Positions 57,119-64,000 of a stretch of 64,000 nucleotides of DNA are shown here, one piece after another. Position numbers and translations under genes: made by a program. The stretch comes from Rhodococcus opacus B4. Its GTDB lineage: Bacteria; Actinomycetota; Actinomycetes; Mycobacteriales; Mycobacteriaceae. How positions within the stretch are numbered: position 1 is the stretch's first letter; each line of letters opens with the position of its first letter. Where the stretch lies: NCBI RefSeq assembly GCF_000010805.1, contig NC_012520.1, forward strand, positions 434,001-498,000. The letters are read 5' to 3'. The notes beneath the pieces were generated by a model that saw nothing but the letters and a program-made list of their open reading frames with translations, ran no database searches and was not told the origin of the DNA.

Positions 57119-57967
57119 ATGCCCCCAATGATTCGCCCGCACTTCAGTTACAACGACCCCACTCTCACCCCGCCGGAACCGGGCAAGGACCTGGTTCTCG
57201 AAGTAGGCCTGATCTTCTCCCGCCCCGGCATCGGCCCCAAAGGTGGTGGCCAGTACGGCGGCATCCCGCTGTCCGTCGGCCCAACCACGACCCTGTTCCG
57301 TCGTCACGACGATATTGAGATGCGTCTGCCGAATACCGATTTGCTGCTATGGCACACGCCGTTCCTCACACAAGCCCACTACCGCGGCGTCACAGGCCTG
57401 CACCGACGACCTGGGTGGGAATGGCTGACATGGACCCTCGCCGACCACATCGCCTACGACACGGCCGTCGCAGTGGTCCCCGCGCATGGCGTCGTCCCCG
57501 TCACCGAGGAGACGGCGGCCTCGCCTCTGGTGATCGTGCCGTGCGGTGGACGCAAACGCGGCGAGCCAGCCCCCGCTGGAGCCCTCTATACCGGCTCCTA
57601 CCACCGACTTTGCCAAGAGGCTGCCCGCCGACTGGCACCTCTCGAGCGCATCCACATACTTTCCGGACTGCACGGCCTGCTCGACCTCGACACAGTCGTC
57701 GCCCCGTACGAGATGCGCCTCGGCCGCCCGGGTTCCGTCACCGCCGACACCGTCCACGCCCAGGCCGCTGACCGAGGACTCCTCGGCGCCCCGGACGTCG
57801 TCGTGCTGGCGGGGCGGGACTACAGCCGGATCGTCACCGCCGTATGGCCGCACGCCCGCACTCCGCTGGCCGGCAGCCGCAGCATGGGCGAGCAGCTGCA
57901 GCGTCTCGCAGCAATCGCTGCCGTTGGAGGTCTCGACCACATTGGCCTGCATCAGAAGTCGGCATGA
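57119..57967 (+). CDS. DUF6884-type protein
   Basis: 282 residues. The C-terminal domain (SPLVIVPCGGRKRGEPAPAG, LYTGSYHRLCQEAARRLAPL, ILSGLHGLLDLDTVVAPYEM) is the DUF6884 / YaaA-like domain, known on phages and plasmids. The N-terminal part is separate and of unknown nature (LVLEVGLIFSRPGIGPKGGG). ATG 57119 has GGAAGG about 8 nt upstream; the open frame from 56336 belongs to the neighbouring pseudogene. No reaction is assigned. It precedes a membrane protein pair. Confidence 0.75.
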   Translation: MPPMIRPHFSYNDPTLTPPEPGKDLVLEVGLIFSRPGIGPKGGGQYGGIPLSVGPTTTLFRRHDDIEMRLPNTDLLLWHTPFLTQAHYRGVTGLHRRPGWEWLTWTLADHIAYDTAVAVVPAHGVVPVTEETAASPLVIVPCGGRKRGEPAPAGALYTGSYHRLCQEAARRLAPLERIHILSGLHGLLDLDTVVAPYEMRLGRPGSVTADTVHAQAADRGLLGAPDVVVLAGRDYSRIVTAVWPHARTPLAGSRSMGEQLQRLAAIAAVGGLDHIGLHQKSA

Positions 57968-58043
57968 CCGAGAAATGTGGGTATGCCGCGCTACATTGCC
58001 CACCGGGCAACTCATGCCCGGTCTTGCTAGGGAGGAGACAAGA

Positions 58044-58670
58044 ATGCTGATCGTTGCAATGCTCGCTCTGGGGGCGGCGTTTCTGGGCGGGGCGCTGTAT
58101 CCGCTGCTGGGGGTCGTGCGGAGCTGGAGTGACGGGGATCGATCCAAGAACCAGGCGACGGTCGCAGCCATGTCGCTCGTGGCCCTCTACGGCCTGCTGT
58201 TCCTCTACTCCGGGGTGGCAGGGCTTTTCGGCGCACGACTGTCCGCCACAACCATCCTCGCCTTCTTTGCGGTAACTGTGTTGGTCGGTACGGTCTTCGC
58301 GCTCGCGAGCTTGTACTCGAAACGCCGCGCATGGTCGTTGGACAACGAGCTGCGGGCCGCGTCCGGCCGCCCCGACCGCCGTCACTGGATGCCGCCGCTG
58401 TTGGTTGGACTCGTGTGGCTCATGGGCGGATCCATTGCCCAATTCGGCGTGCTGATGCTGGTGGCCAGCATGAGCGCCGGGGAACGGTCGCCTGAGACCA
58501 CGACGGACGACCTCGGCGCGACCGTTGCGATTGTGTTCATGGCTGCTGTCATGGTGATAGCTGCTGGTGCTGCGGGCGCCCAGAAATGGCGGCTACACCG
58601 AGAAGAGAGCCGACTGCAGGTATCTGACCGCATGCTGGCGCAGCGAGGACACGGAGGCGGAAGAGGATGA
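58044..58670 (+). CDS. Four-TM membrane protein of unknown function
   Basis: 208 residues with hydrophobic segments at about 4-24, 42-62, 70-90 and two near 120-170. ATG 58044 has GGAGGAGACAAGA directly upstream, a very good ribosome site. The C-terminus is charged (KWRLHREESRLQVSDRMLAQ). It overlaps the next gene by ATGA, so both are made together. No family recognised. Confidence 0.75.
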   Translation: MLIVAMLALGAAFLGGALYPLLGVVRSWSDGDRSKNQATVAAMSLVALYGLLFLYSGVAGLFGARLSATTILAFFAVTVLVGTVFALASLYSKRRAWSLDNELRAASGRPDRRHWMPPLLVGLVWLMGGSIAQFGVLMLVASMSAGERSPETTTDDLGATVAIVFMAAVMVIAAGAAGAQKWRLHREESRLQVSDRMLAQRGHGGGRG

Positions 58671-59542
58671 ATGAAGACAACAGCATCGCGGCGACCTCCC
58701 TGGACTGGTCCACGGTCGTCCTGAAGGAATCCGAACCGCCGCCGGCCCGCCCAGCGGAAGACGGGTTACTGAGCGTCTTGCTCGGCGTCGTCCTGCTCTC
58801 GATCGGCGGAACCATTCTGACGGCGATCCCGCTGCTGTTTGCCGGGGCAACGGTTGCGCTGGCAGCCTTCGCGGACGTCGAGGTGAGCTTCCTTAGCGAG
58901 CATTCCGACGCTCTCTGGACACTGGCCGGCGCAACCACGGCGACATTCCTCGTTGGGGTCGCTGCAGTGGGCGCCGTGACAGCACTCGGTGCAGTGAGGA
59001 ACAAGCGAAAGCCCAACGAGATCACCGGCAACCAATTGGCCGCTGCACCTCACGAGGTGCGCGCCCTCATGAGTGACGCTGTCCTGACCGTCGAAACGAT
59101 CAAGGATTCCCGCGCGTGGCGAGAAGGTCTGTTCACCGACGTGGACCTGCGGGCGGCTATCTGGGACATCGGCTCCCGGGTTCTCGCGGCCACAGAGCTG
59201 CATGACGCCATCACCGCGGCGGGCGAATCCGGTAACGGCGCCCTTGCGCCCGAGGACGACCAGACCTACGTGCTGTCGTGCGCCCGAATCGCCGATGCAG
59301 TTCAGGCGTTGCGGGACGCGGCCGCCGCAGTAACGCAGCTGTCGGCCGAACTCGCCGCCGCGGATGCCGTTGCACAGCTCGACGCCGAGCGTGCCGAACG
59401 AGCAGAACAGTCCGCAGGGCGAATCGAGCGTCTAGTCACCGCACAGGCCGCCACCCCGACGACCCCGGCCACGACGGTCACCGACCTCAGCGAGACGATT
59501 ACCACCCGGACGGTTGCATACAGGGAACTGCGTCAGGCCTGA
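58667..59542 (+). CDS. Membrane protein with helical cytoplasmic tail
   Basis: 291 residues. Two membrane segments at about 33-70 and 85-112, then a long, mostly helical tail (VRALMSDAVLTVETIKDSRA, VQALRDAAAAVTQLSAELAA, AVAQLDAERAERAEQSAGRI) that could form a coiled coil. No catalytic motif. Coupled to the upstream membrane protein; a strong terminator follows the pair. Confidence 0.75.
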   Translation: MNEDNSIAATSLDWSTVVLKESEPPPARPAEDGLLSVLLGVVLLSIGGTILTAIPLLFAGATVALAAFADVEVSFLSEHSDALWTLAGATTATFLVGVAAVGAVTALGAVRNKRKPNEITGNQLAAAPHEVRALMSDAVLTVETIKDSRAWREGLFTDVDLRAAIWDIGSRVLAATELHDAITAAGESGNGALAPEDDQTYVLSCARIADAVQALRDAAAAVTQLSAELAAADAVAQLDAERAERAEQSAGRIERLVTAQAATPTTPATTVTDLSETITTRTVAYRELRQA

Positions 59543-59551
59543 CCTGGAATA

Positions 59552-59586
59552 ACGAAGCCCCAGCCCTCCCAAGGCTGGGGCTTCGT
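59552..59586. terminator. Strong intrinsic hairpin terminator
   Basis: ACGAAGCCCCAGCC and GGCTGGGGCTTCGT pair perfectly over 14 bp around a 7-nt loop, 10 nt after the membrane protein stop. It may serve both directions. Confidence 0.8.
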
Positions 59587-59691
59587 CATGTGGTGGGCGA
59601 GGATCGCGTCAGCCGAGTCGTCTGGACCCCAGATGTGCGGGGGGACGTGTCATCACGGCAGGTCAACGCGCAAACTGGGCTTCCCGGTGAA

Positions 59692-60471
59692 CTACTTCGC
59701 AGGGGTGCGGGCGTCGACGAACCGGCGGATGACCTTGTCCCAGCCCAAGGACTCGAGGAGTTCCGCGGCAGCGGCCCGCGACGTGAGTGACCGCATTACG
59801 TCGATATCGAGATCGCCGCTGGTGCCCAGGACGTCGTCGAGGCGCAGGCAATCGACGTACCCGTAATCCGTCCAGGGATCAACGTGGCCGTCCCAGTCCG
59901 CGGTGTCGGCGTACGGCCCACCGAGACGCAGCTTTCCGCTGCGGTGGATCATCACGTACCGGGGAACCACCTGCATCGTCTCGTCGGCAGTCGCCAAGGT
60001 CACCTCAGGGTCGGCGGCGGGATCTGCACTCGCGAGCCGTCGGTCGTAGGACGCCGTCTTGACCGTTGCGACCTCGACCAGCGCCCGCACGTAGACCCAC
60101 CGAGCCCGCTCGACCGAGCCCGCCCACGCCGATACCTCGTCCGCGCAGGAGAACACGTTCTCGGCCGGAGTGCGTATCAGCAGCCTCGTCCCCACACGCT
60201 CGTGATCGACAACCAGGTCTCCGTCGACGACGAGTTCGCCGTCGTGCTCGCGGACCCCGGTGATCGTCGCCACCGCGAGCACCTCGTCGTCCGGCGCGGT
60301 GACGAACAGTTCACGCTCGGACCGGACGTTCTCGGCATCACCGGGAAACGGGCCGCGACCTCTGGCGAACGCTTCGGACTGGGTCAATCCGGCCCGAAAC
60401 CCCGCCTGGGTCACCCCCAACGGATGATCGCGCACCTCTCCCAGGTCACCGAGCCGAACCCTCGACGTCAC
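59692..60471 (-). CDS. Hypothetical protein
   Basis: 259 residues, soluble and acidic. Well-formed throughout: VLAVATITGVREHDGELVVD, VDHERVGTRLLIRTPAENVF, VKTASYDRRLASADPAADPE, PWTDYGYVDCLRLDDVLGTS. No known motif. It is divergent from the P450 at 60737, with 265 bp between. The end (VIRRFVDARTPAK) faces the terminator at 59586. Confidence 0.7.
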   Translation of the reverse strand: MTSRVRLGDLGEVRDHPLGVTQAGFRAGLTQSEAFARGRGPFPGDAENVRSERELFVTAPDDEVLAVATITGVREHDGELVVDGDLVVDHERVGTRLLIRTPAENVFSCADEVSAWAGSVERARWVYVRALVEVATVKTASYDRRLASADPAADPEVTLATADETMQVVPRYVMIHRSGKLRLGGPYADTADWDGHVDPWTDYGYVDCLRLDDVLGTSGDLDIDVMRSLTSRAAAAELLESLGWDKVIRRFVDARTPAK

Positions 60472-60736
60472 AGGTCGATCCTCCCCAATTCATCGCCGGC
60501 ACACCGCCGGAGCACCGTTGGATGATAGCTATTGACCTGCGACGATGCCCGATGAGTGTGGCCTAACCGGTGTGAAAAGATGTGGGCCGAACTCAGCCTC
60601 TCGAGCTCGGCCACGGCGATGATCGTGTCCCAGCTCAACCACTTCTGAGGCGCTCCGTTCGTGTCGACGACACCGCCGAAACCACTGTTTCCCCAGTAGG
60701 GTCGCAGACAAATGTACGACCGACCGAGGGGGACCG

Positions 60737-61960
60737 GTGACGGGTTCTGCATCCGAAAAGACCATCTCGCCCGCATCACGCGCGTTCTGGGACCGCAGTT
60801 TCGCGGGCCGCCGCGCGATGTTCGAGGAGCTTCGTCAGCGGTCGCCGATCGAGTTCCACACGGAAACAGCCGGTCCGGGCTTCTGGTCGGTCGTCGGATA
60901 CGACGACGTGGTGGCGGTCAGCCGGAACCCGGAGGTCTTCTCCTCGGCCAAGGGCTTCACCATCGACGACGTCCCGGCCGAGATCCTCGAGTTCGCCATG
61001 TCGATGATCGCCATGGACGACCCCCGTCACCGACGTCTGCGCGGCATCGTGCAATCGGCGTTCACCGCGGCCTCGGTGCGGGGCATCGCCGAGCGGGTGC
61101 GCGGCTACGCTGCGCAGATCGCCGCGGACCTACCCCGAGATGCCGAGTTCGACTTCGTCCCCGACGTCGCGACCCGGTTACCGGTGCAGGTGATCTGCGA
61201 GTTGCTCGGGATCCCGGAGAGCGACCGGCCGATGATCCTGGCCGCGGCGGCCGACGTCATCGCCGGAGGCGGTGATCAGGAGTTCGTCACCGCACCCGGC
61301 GGCGCGGCCGGCCTCGGCCAGATCTACGGATACGCCCTCGAACTGGGCGAGAAACGCAAGGCGGATCCCGGCGAGGATCTGACGTCCCGGCTGGTGTCGA
61401 CGATGGTCGACGGCGAGACCCTCACACCGACCGAGTTCGGTTCCTTCGTCATCCTTCTGATCACGGCGGGTTTCGACACCACCCGGCAAGCGTTGGCCTG
61501 GGCGCTGCATCTGCTCAGCGAGCACCCCGACCAGAAAGAACTGTTGCTCGCCGATTTCGCCGGCCACATCGACAACACGATCGACGAGGTGATCCGCTTC
61601 GCCTCCCCGGTGCCCTACATGCGGCGCACCGCGTCCGTCGACACCGAGCTCGGCGGCGCCCATATCGCGGCGGGGGACAAGGTCGTCGTGTGGTATCTGT
61701 CCGCGAACCACGACGAACGCATCTTCGACGGTCCGGGCCGGTTCGACATCACCCGGGCGAACGCCGGCAAGCATCTCGGTTTCGGTGCGAAAGACATCCA
61801 CCACTGCCTGGGTATGAACCTCGCACGGCTGGAGCTGCGCGTCATGCTCGAAGAACTGTTCACCGCCCATCCCGCACTCCACGCGGTGGGCGAACCGGAA
61901 CTGCTGCTCTCCGCGTTCATCAGTGGCATCGATTCACTTCCAGTCCGGACACGTGACTGA
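60737..61960 (+). CDS. Cytochrome P450
   Basis: 407-residue haem monooxygenase. I-helix AGFDTT at 244-249, K-helix EVIR at 284-287, PxR-like stretch PVPYMRRT at 291-298, haem loop HLGFGAKDIHHCLGMNLARL with the ligand Cys357. The loop has one more residue than FxxGxHxC, and AKD where many members have Gly, as in some CYP124/125-type relatives. GTG 60737 has GAGGGGG upstream. Redox partners are not nearby; the substrate is unknown, perhaps a lipid or sterol chain. Confidence 0.92.
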   Translation: MTGSASEKTISPASRAFWDRSFAGRRAMFEELRQRSPIEFHTETAGPGFWSVVGYDDVVAVSRNPEVFSSAKGFTIDDVPAEILEFAMSMIAMDDPRHRRLRGIVQSAFTAASVRGIAERVRGYAAQIAADLPRDAEFDFVPDVATRLPVQVICELLGIPESDRPMILAAAADVIAGGGDQEFVTAPGGAAGLGQIYGYALELGEKRKADPGEDLTSRLVSTMVDGETLTPTEFGSFVILLITAGFDTTRQALAWALHLLSEHPDQKELLLADFAGHIDNTIDEVIRFASPVPYMRRTASVDTELGGAHIAAGDKVVVWYLSANHDERIFDGPGRFDITRANAGKHLGFGAKDIHHCLGMNLARLELRVMLEELFTAHPALHAVGEPELLLSAFISGIDSLPVRTRD

Positions 61961-62126
61961 CGGTGCCCGAGGCGCGCCACCTCGATCACAGGGCAAAAGA
62001 AGCCTGAACTGCGAAGATGGCATGTCCCCTCCGCTCTGACTCCCAACGGGACATCGAAGAGTCACCGGGGTCACTCCGGTATCCGACTTCGGAGAATCGT
62101 CTAGCGGCAGAGTCGCCGAACGCCGA

Positions 62127-62161
62127 AACGCCCCCGTCCTCTCAGTGAGGATGGGGGCGTT
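62127..62161. terminator. Intrinsic hairpin terminator
   Basis: AACGCCCCCGTCCT and AGGATGGGGGCGTT pair with one G-T, around a 7-nt loop, and TCT follows. It lies 166 nt after the P450 stop and 98 nt past the end of the AlpA-like gene that points to it. Confidence 0.7.
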
Positions 62162-62258
62162 CTGGGGTCGGGAGATAGCCGGCGGGGCAGGGACATGTCA
62201 TCTGTGCAGCTCAGGGCAAAATCCTGACTTCAGTGACATCGAATGGGGCGAATGTCAA

Positions 62259-62504
62259 TCACTCTGAGCGTCGGCGCCGAGGCTTCTGCACATCGGTGCG
62301 CGCGCCCTGTCCGGGTCTGTTGTTGGCCCACTCGATGACTTCGCCGCGCTTCCACAGCGGCGTTCGCCCGATCTTCTCGACCGGGGCCGGCGCCTGCCCC
62401 CGGGCGACATACGAGCGCCACGTCGAGGCGGAGATCTCGGTGCCGGACTCGGCCTTGATCAGGTCGATGCACTCCTGCGAGGTGAGCCTGTTCGGGTTGG
62501 CCAT
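62259..62504 (-). CDS. AlpA/Xis-like small HTH protein
   Basis: 81 residues with a winged-helix DNA-binding pattern of the excisionase kind: SQECIDLIKAESGTEISAST, WRSYVARGQAPAPVEKIGRT, and PLWKRGEVIEWANNRPGQGA. The basic tail (KPRRRRSE) supports DNA binding. ATG 62504 has AGAT upstream only; the frame to 62696 is not protein-like. Such proteins help excise integrated elements or regulate them; none of the recombinases here is adjacent. Confidence 0.82.
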   Translation of the reverse strand: MANPNRLTSQECIDLIKAESGTEISASTWRSYVARGQAPAPVEKIGRTPLWKRGEVIEWANNRPGQGARTDVQKPRRRRSE

Positions 62505-62698
62505 CTCAGATCTCCGGGTAGGTAATGGCCTGGATCGCGGAATCGCAGACGTACGGCCGAGTGAACGATGACGACTTACCGGTGCAGGGCGGCCTGCAGT
62601 CGGGCGTCCGGTGACGCGGGGGTTCCATGCGCTAGACCCTACAGCTCGAGGATGTAACGCCAGCGTGCCTGTCTGGGACATGTGGTATCTCTTCATGC

Positions 62699-62728
62699 TT
62701 GCAACAATACATTATTACGCTGTAAGGT
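62699..62728 (+). promoter_or_regulatory. Promoter with ACGCTGTAAGGT motif, second copy
   Basis: TTGCAA (62699-62704) and TAAGGT (62723-62728) are 18 nt apart, about 40 nt upstream of ATG 62770. The 12-mer ACGCTGTAAGGT at 62717-62728 is the same as at 55774-55785. Confidence 0.6.
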
Positions 62729-62769
62729 ATTGCTGGAAGGTAGACCTCGCCAAGGGAAGACGGTGCGAA

Positions 62770-63141
62770 ATGACGCAGGCGGCATATTTGAATACCCGTC
62801 CGATCGAGTTCGCGAAGGGAGACCTGGTCGCGTGGACCGTGCGCCCAGGTGTCTACACCGTGGTCACGCGGTCGCGGGCATCGGTAGTACTGCTGCCAGT
62901 GGTGCCCGAGCCGTACGCCACGCCTGACGGCGGATGGATCACCCATCCGTCCAAATTGCGCCCCGTCGACTTCGTCGAGGTCGGACGCGCCGCACACGCG
63001 GAGGGGGAGACCCTTTCTCCTGCCCTGAGTGCGGTAGTGCGCCGCGCTCTCGAAGGCCTGACCGTCGGCGACGGGCTCGGTCGCAAGATCATGTCCGACT
63101 TCGTCGACGGATGGACGGCCGCCAGCCTCGCCGAGCGCTGA
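62770..63141 (+). CDS. Hypothetical protein, first gene of a plasmid/phage-type operon
   Basis: 123 residues. N-terminal half beta-rich (IEFAKGDLVAWTVRPGVYTV, VTRSRASVVLLPVVPEPYAT), C-terminal half helical (LSAVVRRALEGLTVGDGLGR). No family recognised. ATG 62770 has AAGGGAAGA upstream. 38 nt separate it from the next gene, suggesting co-transcription. Confidence 0.7.
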   Translation: MTQAAYLNTRPIEFAKGDLVAWTVRPGVYTVVTRSRASVVLLPVVPEPYATPDGGWITHPSKLRPVDFVEVGRAAHAEGETLSPALSAVVRRALEGLTVGDGLGRKIMSDFVDGWTAASLAER

Positions 63142-63179
63142 ACAGCAATGCCAGTAATGCCAGCAATCAAGGGGGAATC

Positions 63180-63431
63180 ATGACCAATCAACTCGTCCAG
63201 GGCCGCAATGTGTTGGACCTGCGCCCCGGCGACGTCGTGCGCGAACGCAATGCCGACTGGCCAGAGCCCTTCACCGCGGGCGAGTTCTACGACTACACCG
63301 TCGCCGAAATCATCCGCGTCAACACCACCACTGTGCACGTCGCCATCGTCACCGACGGATTCCCCGCCGCCGTGCCCTACAGCCCCGACCAGTGGGTGAC
63401 CGTCGTCGAGGAGGTGAAGGCATCCCGATGA
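63180..63431 (+). CDS. Small hypothetical protein
   Basis: 83 residues starting MTNQLVQGRNVLDLRPGDVV, then EFYDYTVAEIIRVNTTTVHV, AIVTDGFPAAVPYSPDQWVT. Looks like a small beta barrel. ATG 63180 has AAGGGGG upstream. It overlaps the exonuclease start by ATGA, so it is likely a partner or co-regulated protein. Confidence 0.7.
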   Translation: MTNQLVQGRNVLDLRPGDVVRERNADWPEPFTAGEFYDYTVAEIIRVNTTTVHVAIVTDGFPAAVPYSPDQWVTVVEEVKASR

Positions 63432-64000
63432 CCCCGAACTGCATGTCGGAGGGTGCCGTCACGATGGCCACCGAGGAGGAGACGATGACCGCAGCAGAGA
63501 ACGGCCCCCGGGAATGGGCGACGCGCATGCTCGCCCCGGGCCATGCGGTCATCCTCGATACCGAGACCAGCGACCTCGACGGATCGATCCTCGAGGTGGC
63601 CGTCATCGACGCGGCCACCGGCGCCGTCCTCCTCGACACCCTCGTCGATCCCGGCGACGTGCAGATTCACCCCGCGGCGGCAGCCGTACACGGCATCAGT
63701 GCCGCCCAGCTCATCGGCGCTCCAGACTGGCCCACCGTGTTCTCCGCCCTCGCAGCGGTCACCGCGGACCGGGTCGTACTCGCCTACAACGCATCATTTG
63801 ATCAGAGTCGCATCGTGTACGACTGCCACCGTCACGGCCTTGACCCCCTGCATCTGGCTGACACCGAGCGGTGGGGATGCGTCATGGTGAAGCGCTCCCA
63901 GGCTGAAGGCGTCGAGAAGAACATTCGACTCGACGGTGCGCATCGCGCCTGCGGTGACGCAGAAGCAGCCCGCGCAGTCCTCCAGGGCATCGCAGACGGC
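63428..64000 (+). CDS. DEDDh 3'-5' exonuclease, cut by the window end
   Basis: At least 191 residues, open at the right edge. DnaQ-like fold: ExoI with the Asp/Glu of ILDTETSDLDGSILEVAV, ExoII with Asp in AYNASFDQSRI, and ExoIII with HRACGDAEAARAV (His and Asp). It could trim DNA or RNA in replication or repair, on a plasmid or phage. ATG 63428 overlaps the upstream gene; ATG 63443, 63464 and 63485 are alternatives. The C-terminus lies beyond the window. Confidence 0.88.
   Translation, partial: MTPNCMSEGAVTMATEEETMTAAENGPREWATRMLAPGHAVILDTETSDLDGSILEVAVIDAATGAVLLDTLVDPGDVQIHPAAAAVHGISAAQLIGAPDWPTVFSALAAVTADRVVLAYNASFDQSRIVYDCHRHGLDPLHLADTERWGCVMVKRSQAEGVEKNIRLDGAHRACGDAEAARAVLQGIADG

Noticed and set aside
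60468..60779. Minus-strand frame between the hypothetical gene and P450
   Set aside because: It overlaps the P450 start and both promoters, and shows no ribosome site. Parts look protein-like, but too little to call.
62090..62126. Possible tRNA-like sequence with CTAGCGGCAGAGTCGCCG
   Set aside because: No cloverleaf or TTC arm could be built; no tRNA or rRNA was seen in the window.

Overview
The window comes from a high-GC, mycolate-type actinomycete, most likely Rhodococcus or a close relative. GTG starts are common, genes overlap by GTGA or ATGA, the regulator at 18.3 kb closely matches mycobacterial GlnR, and the window has Lsr2-type DNA-binding motifs and gas-vesicle genes. The genus is an inference. 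The window mixes chromosomal-looking genes with a very dense accumulation of integrase elements, so it reads as an insertion hot spot or genomic island edge, or a large plasmid.

Layout. (1) 0-4 kb: pstS-pstC of a phosphate importer (minus strand) with a PHO-box-like repeat, a small conserved protein and a K+ channel with an NAD-binding RCK domain. (2) 4-12.2 kb: a Tn554-like trio of overlapping recombinase genes (element A). Its third gene is split by a two-recombinase element (B), whose second gene is in turn split by an IS3-family element. (3) 12.4-17.6 kb: a resolvase remnant, a ribbon-helix-helix toxin-antitoxin pair, a serine resolvase with a Cys-rich tail, and another recombinase pair (E) whose first gene is decayed. 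(4) 18.3-24 kb: glnR, remnants, a decaying gas-vesicle locus and a HigBA-like pair with a frameshifted toxin. (5) 24.9-33.4 kb: a catabolic cluster (two CitE-like lyases, a family III CoA-transferase, a PrpF-like isomerase, a MatC-like carrier, two LysR regulators) that probably takes up an organic acid and degrades it through CoA esters. (6) 33.5-35.5 kb: a second toxin-antitoxin pair and a mycothiol-dependent-type enzyme. (7) 35.9-42.1 kb: an IS3 element whose transposase gene is split by an IS30 element and by a two-recombinase element (C). (8) 43-48.8 kb: a protein with four Lsr2 C-terminal motifs on Lys/Ala-rich linkers, a secreted beta-propeller, and an AT-richer two-gene cassette of unknown function. 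(9) 48.9-54.6 kb: remnants of a third trio (D), with tnpC split by a second, inverted copy of element B that itself carries an IS30 element. (10) 54.7-64 kb: phage- or plasmid-like genes, a P450, an AlpA-like regulator and a DEDDh exonuclease running off the edge.

The strongest structural result is that element B can be reconstructed from its two copies. Each gives exactly 3783 bp (including both 3-bp GCC repeats) once its own IS and target duplication are subtracted. Both copies sit in the same short conserved stretch of a tnpC gene, in opposite orientations, each flanked by a 3-bp GCC/GGC repeat.
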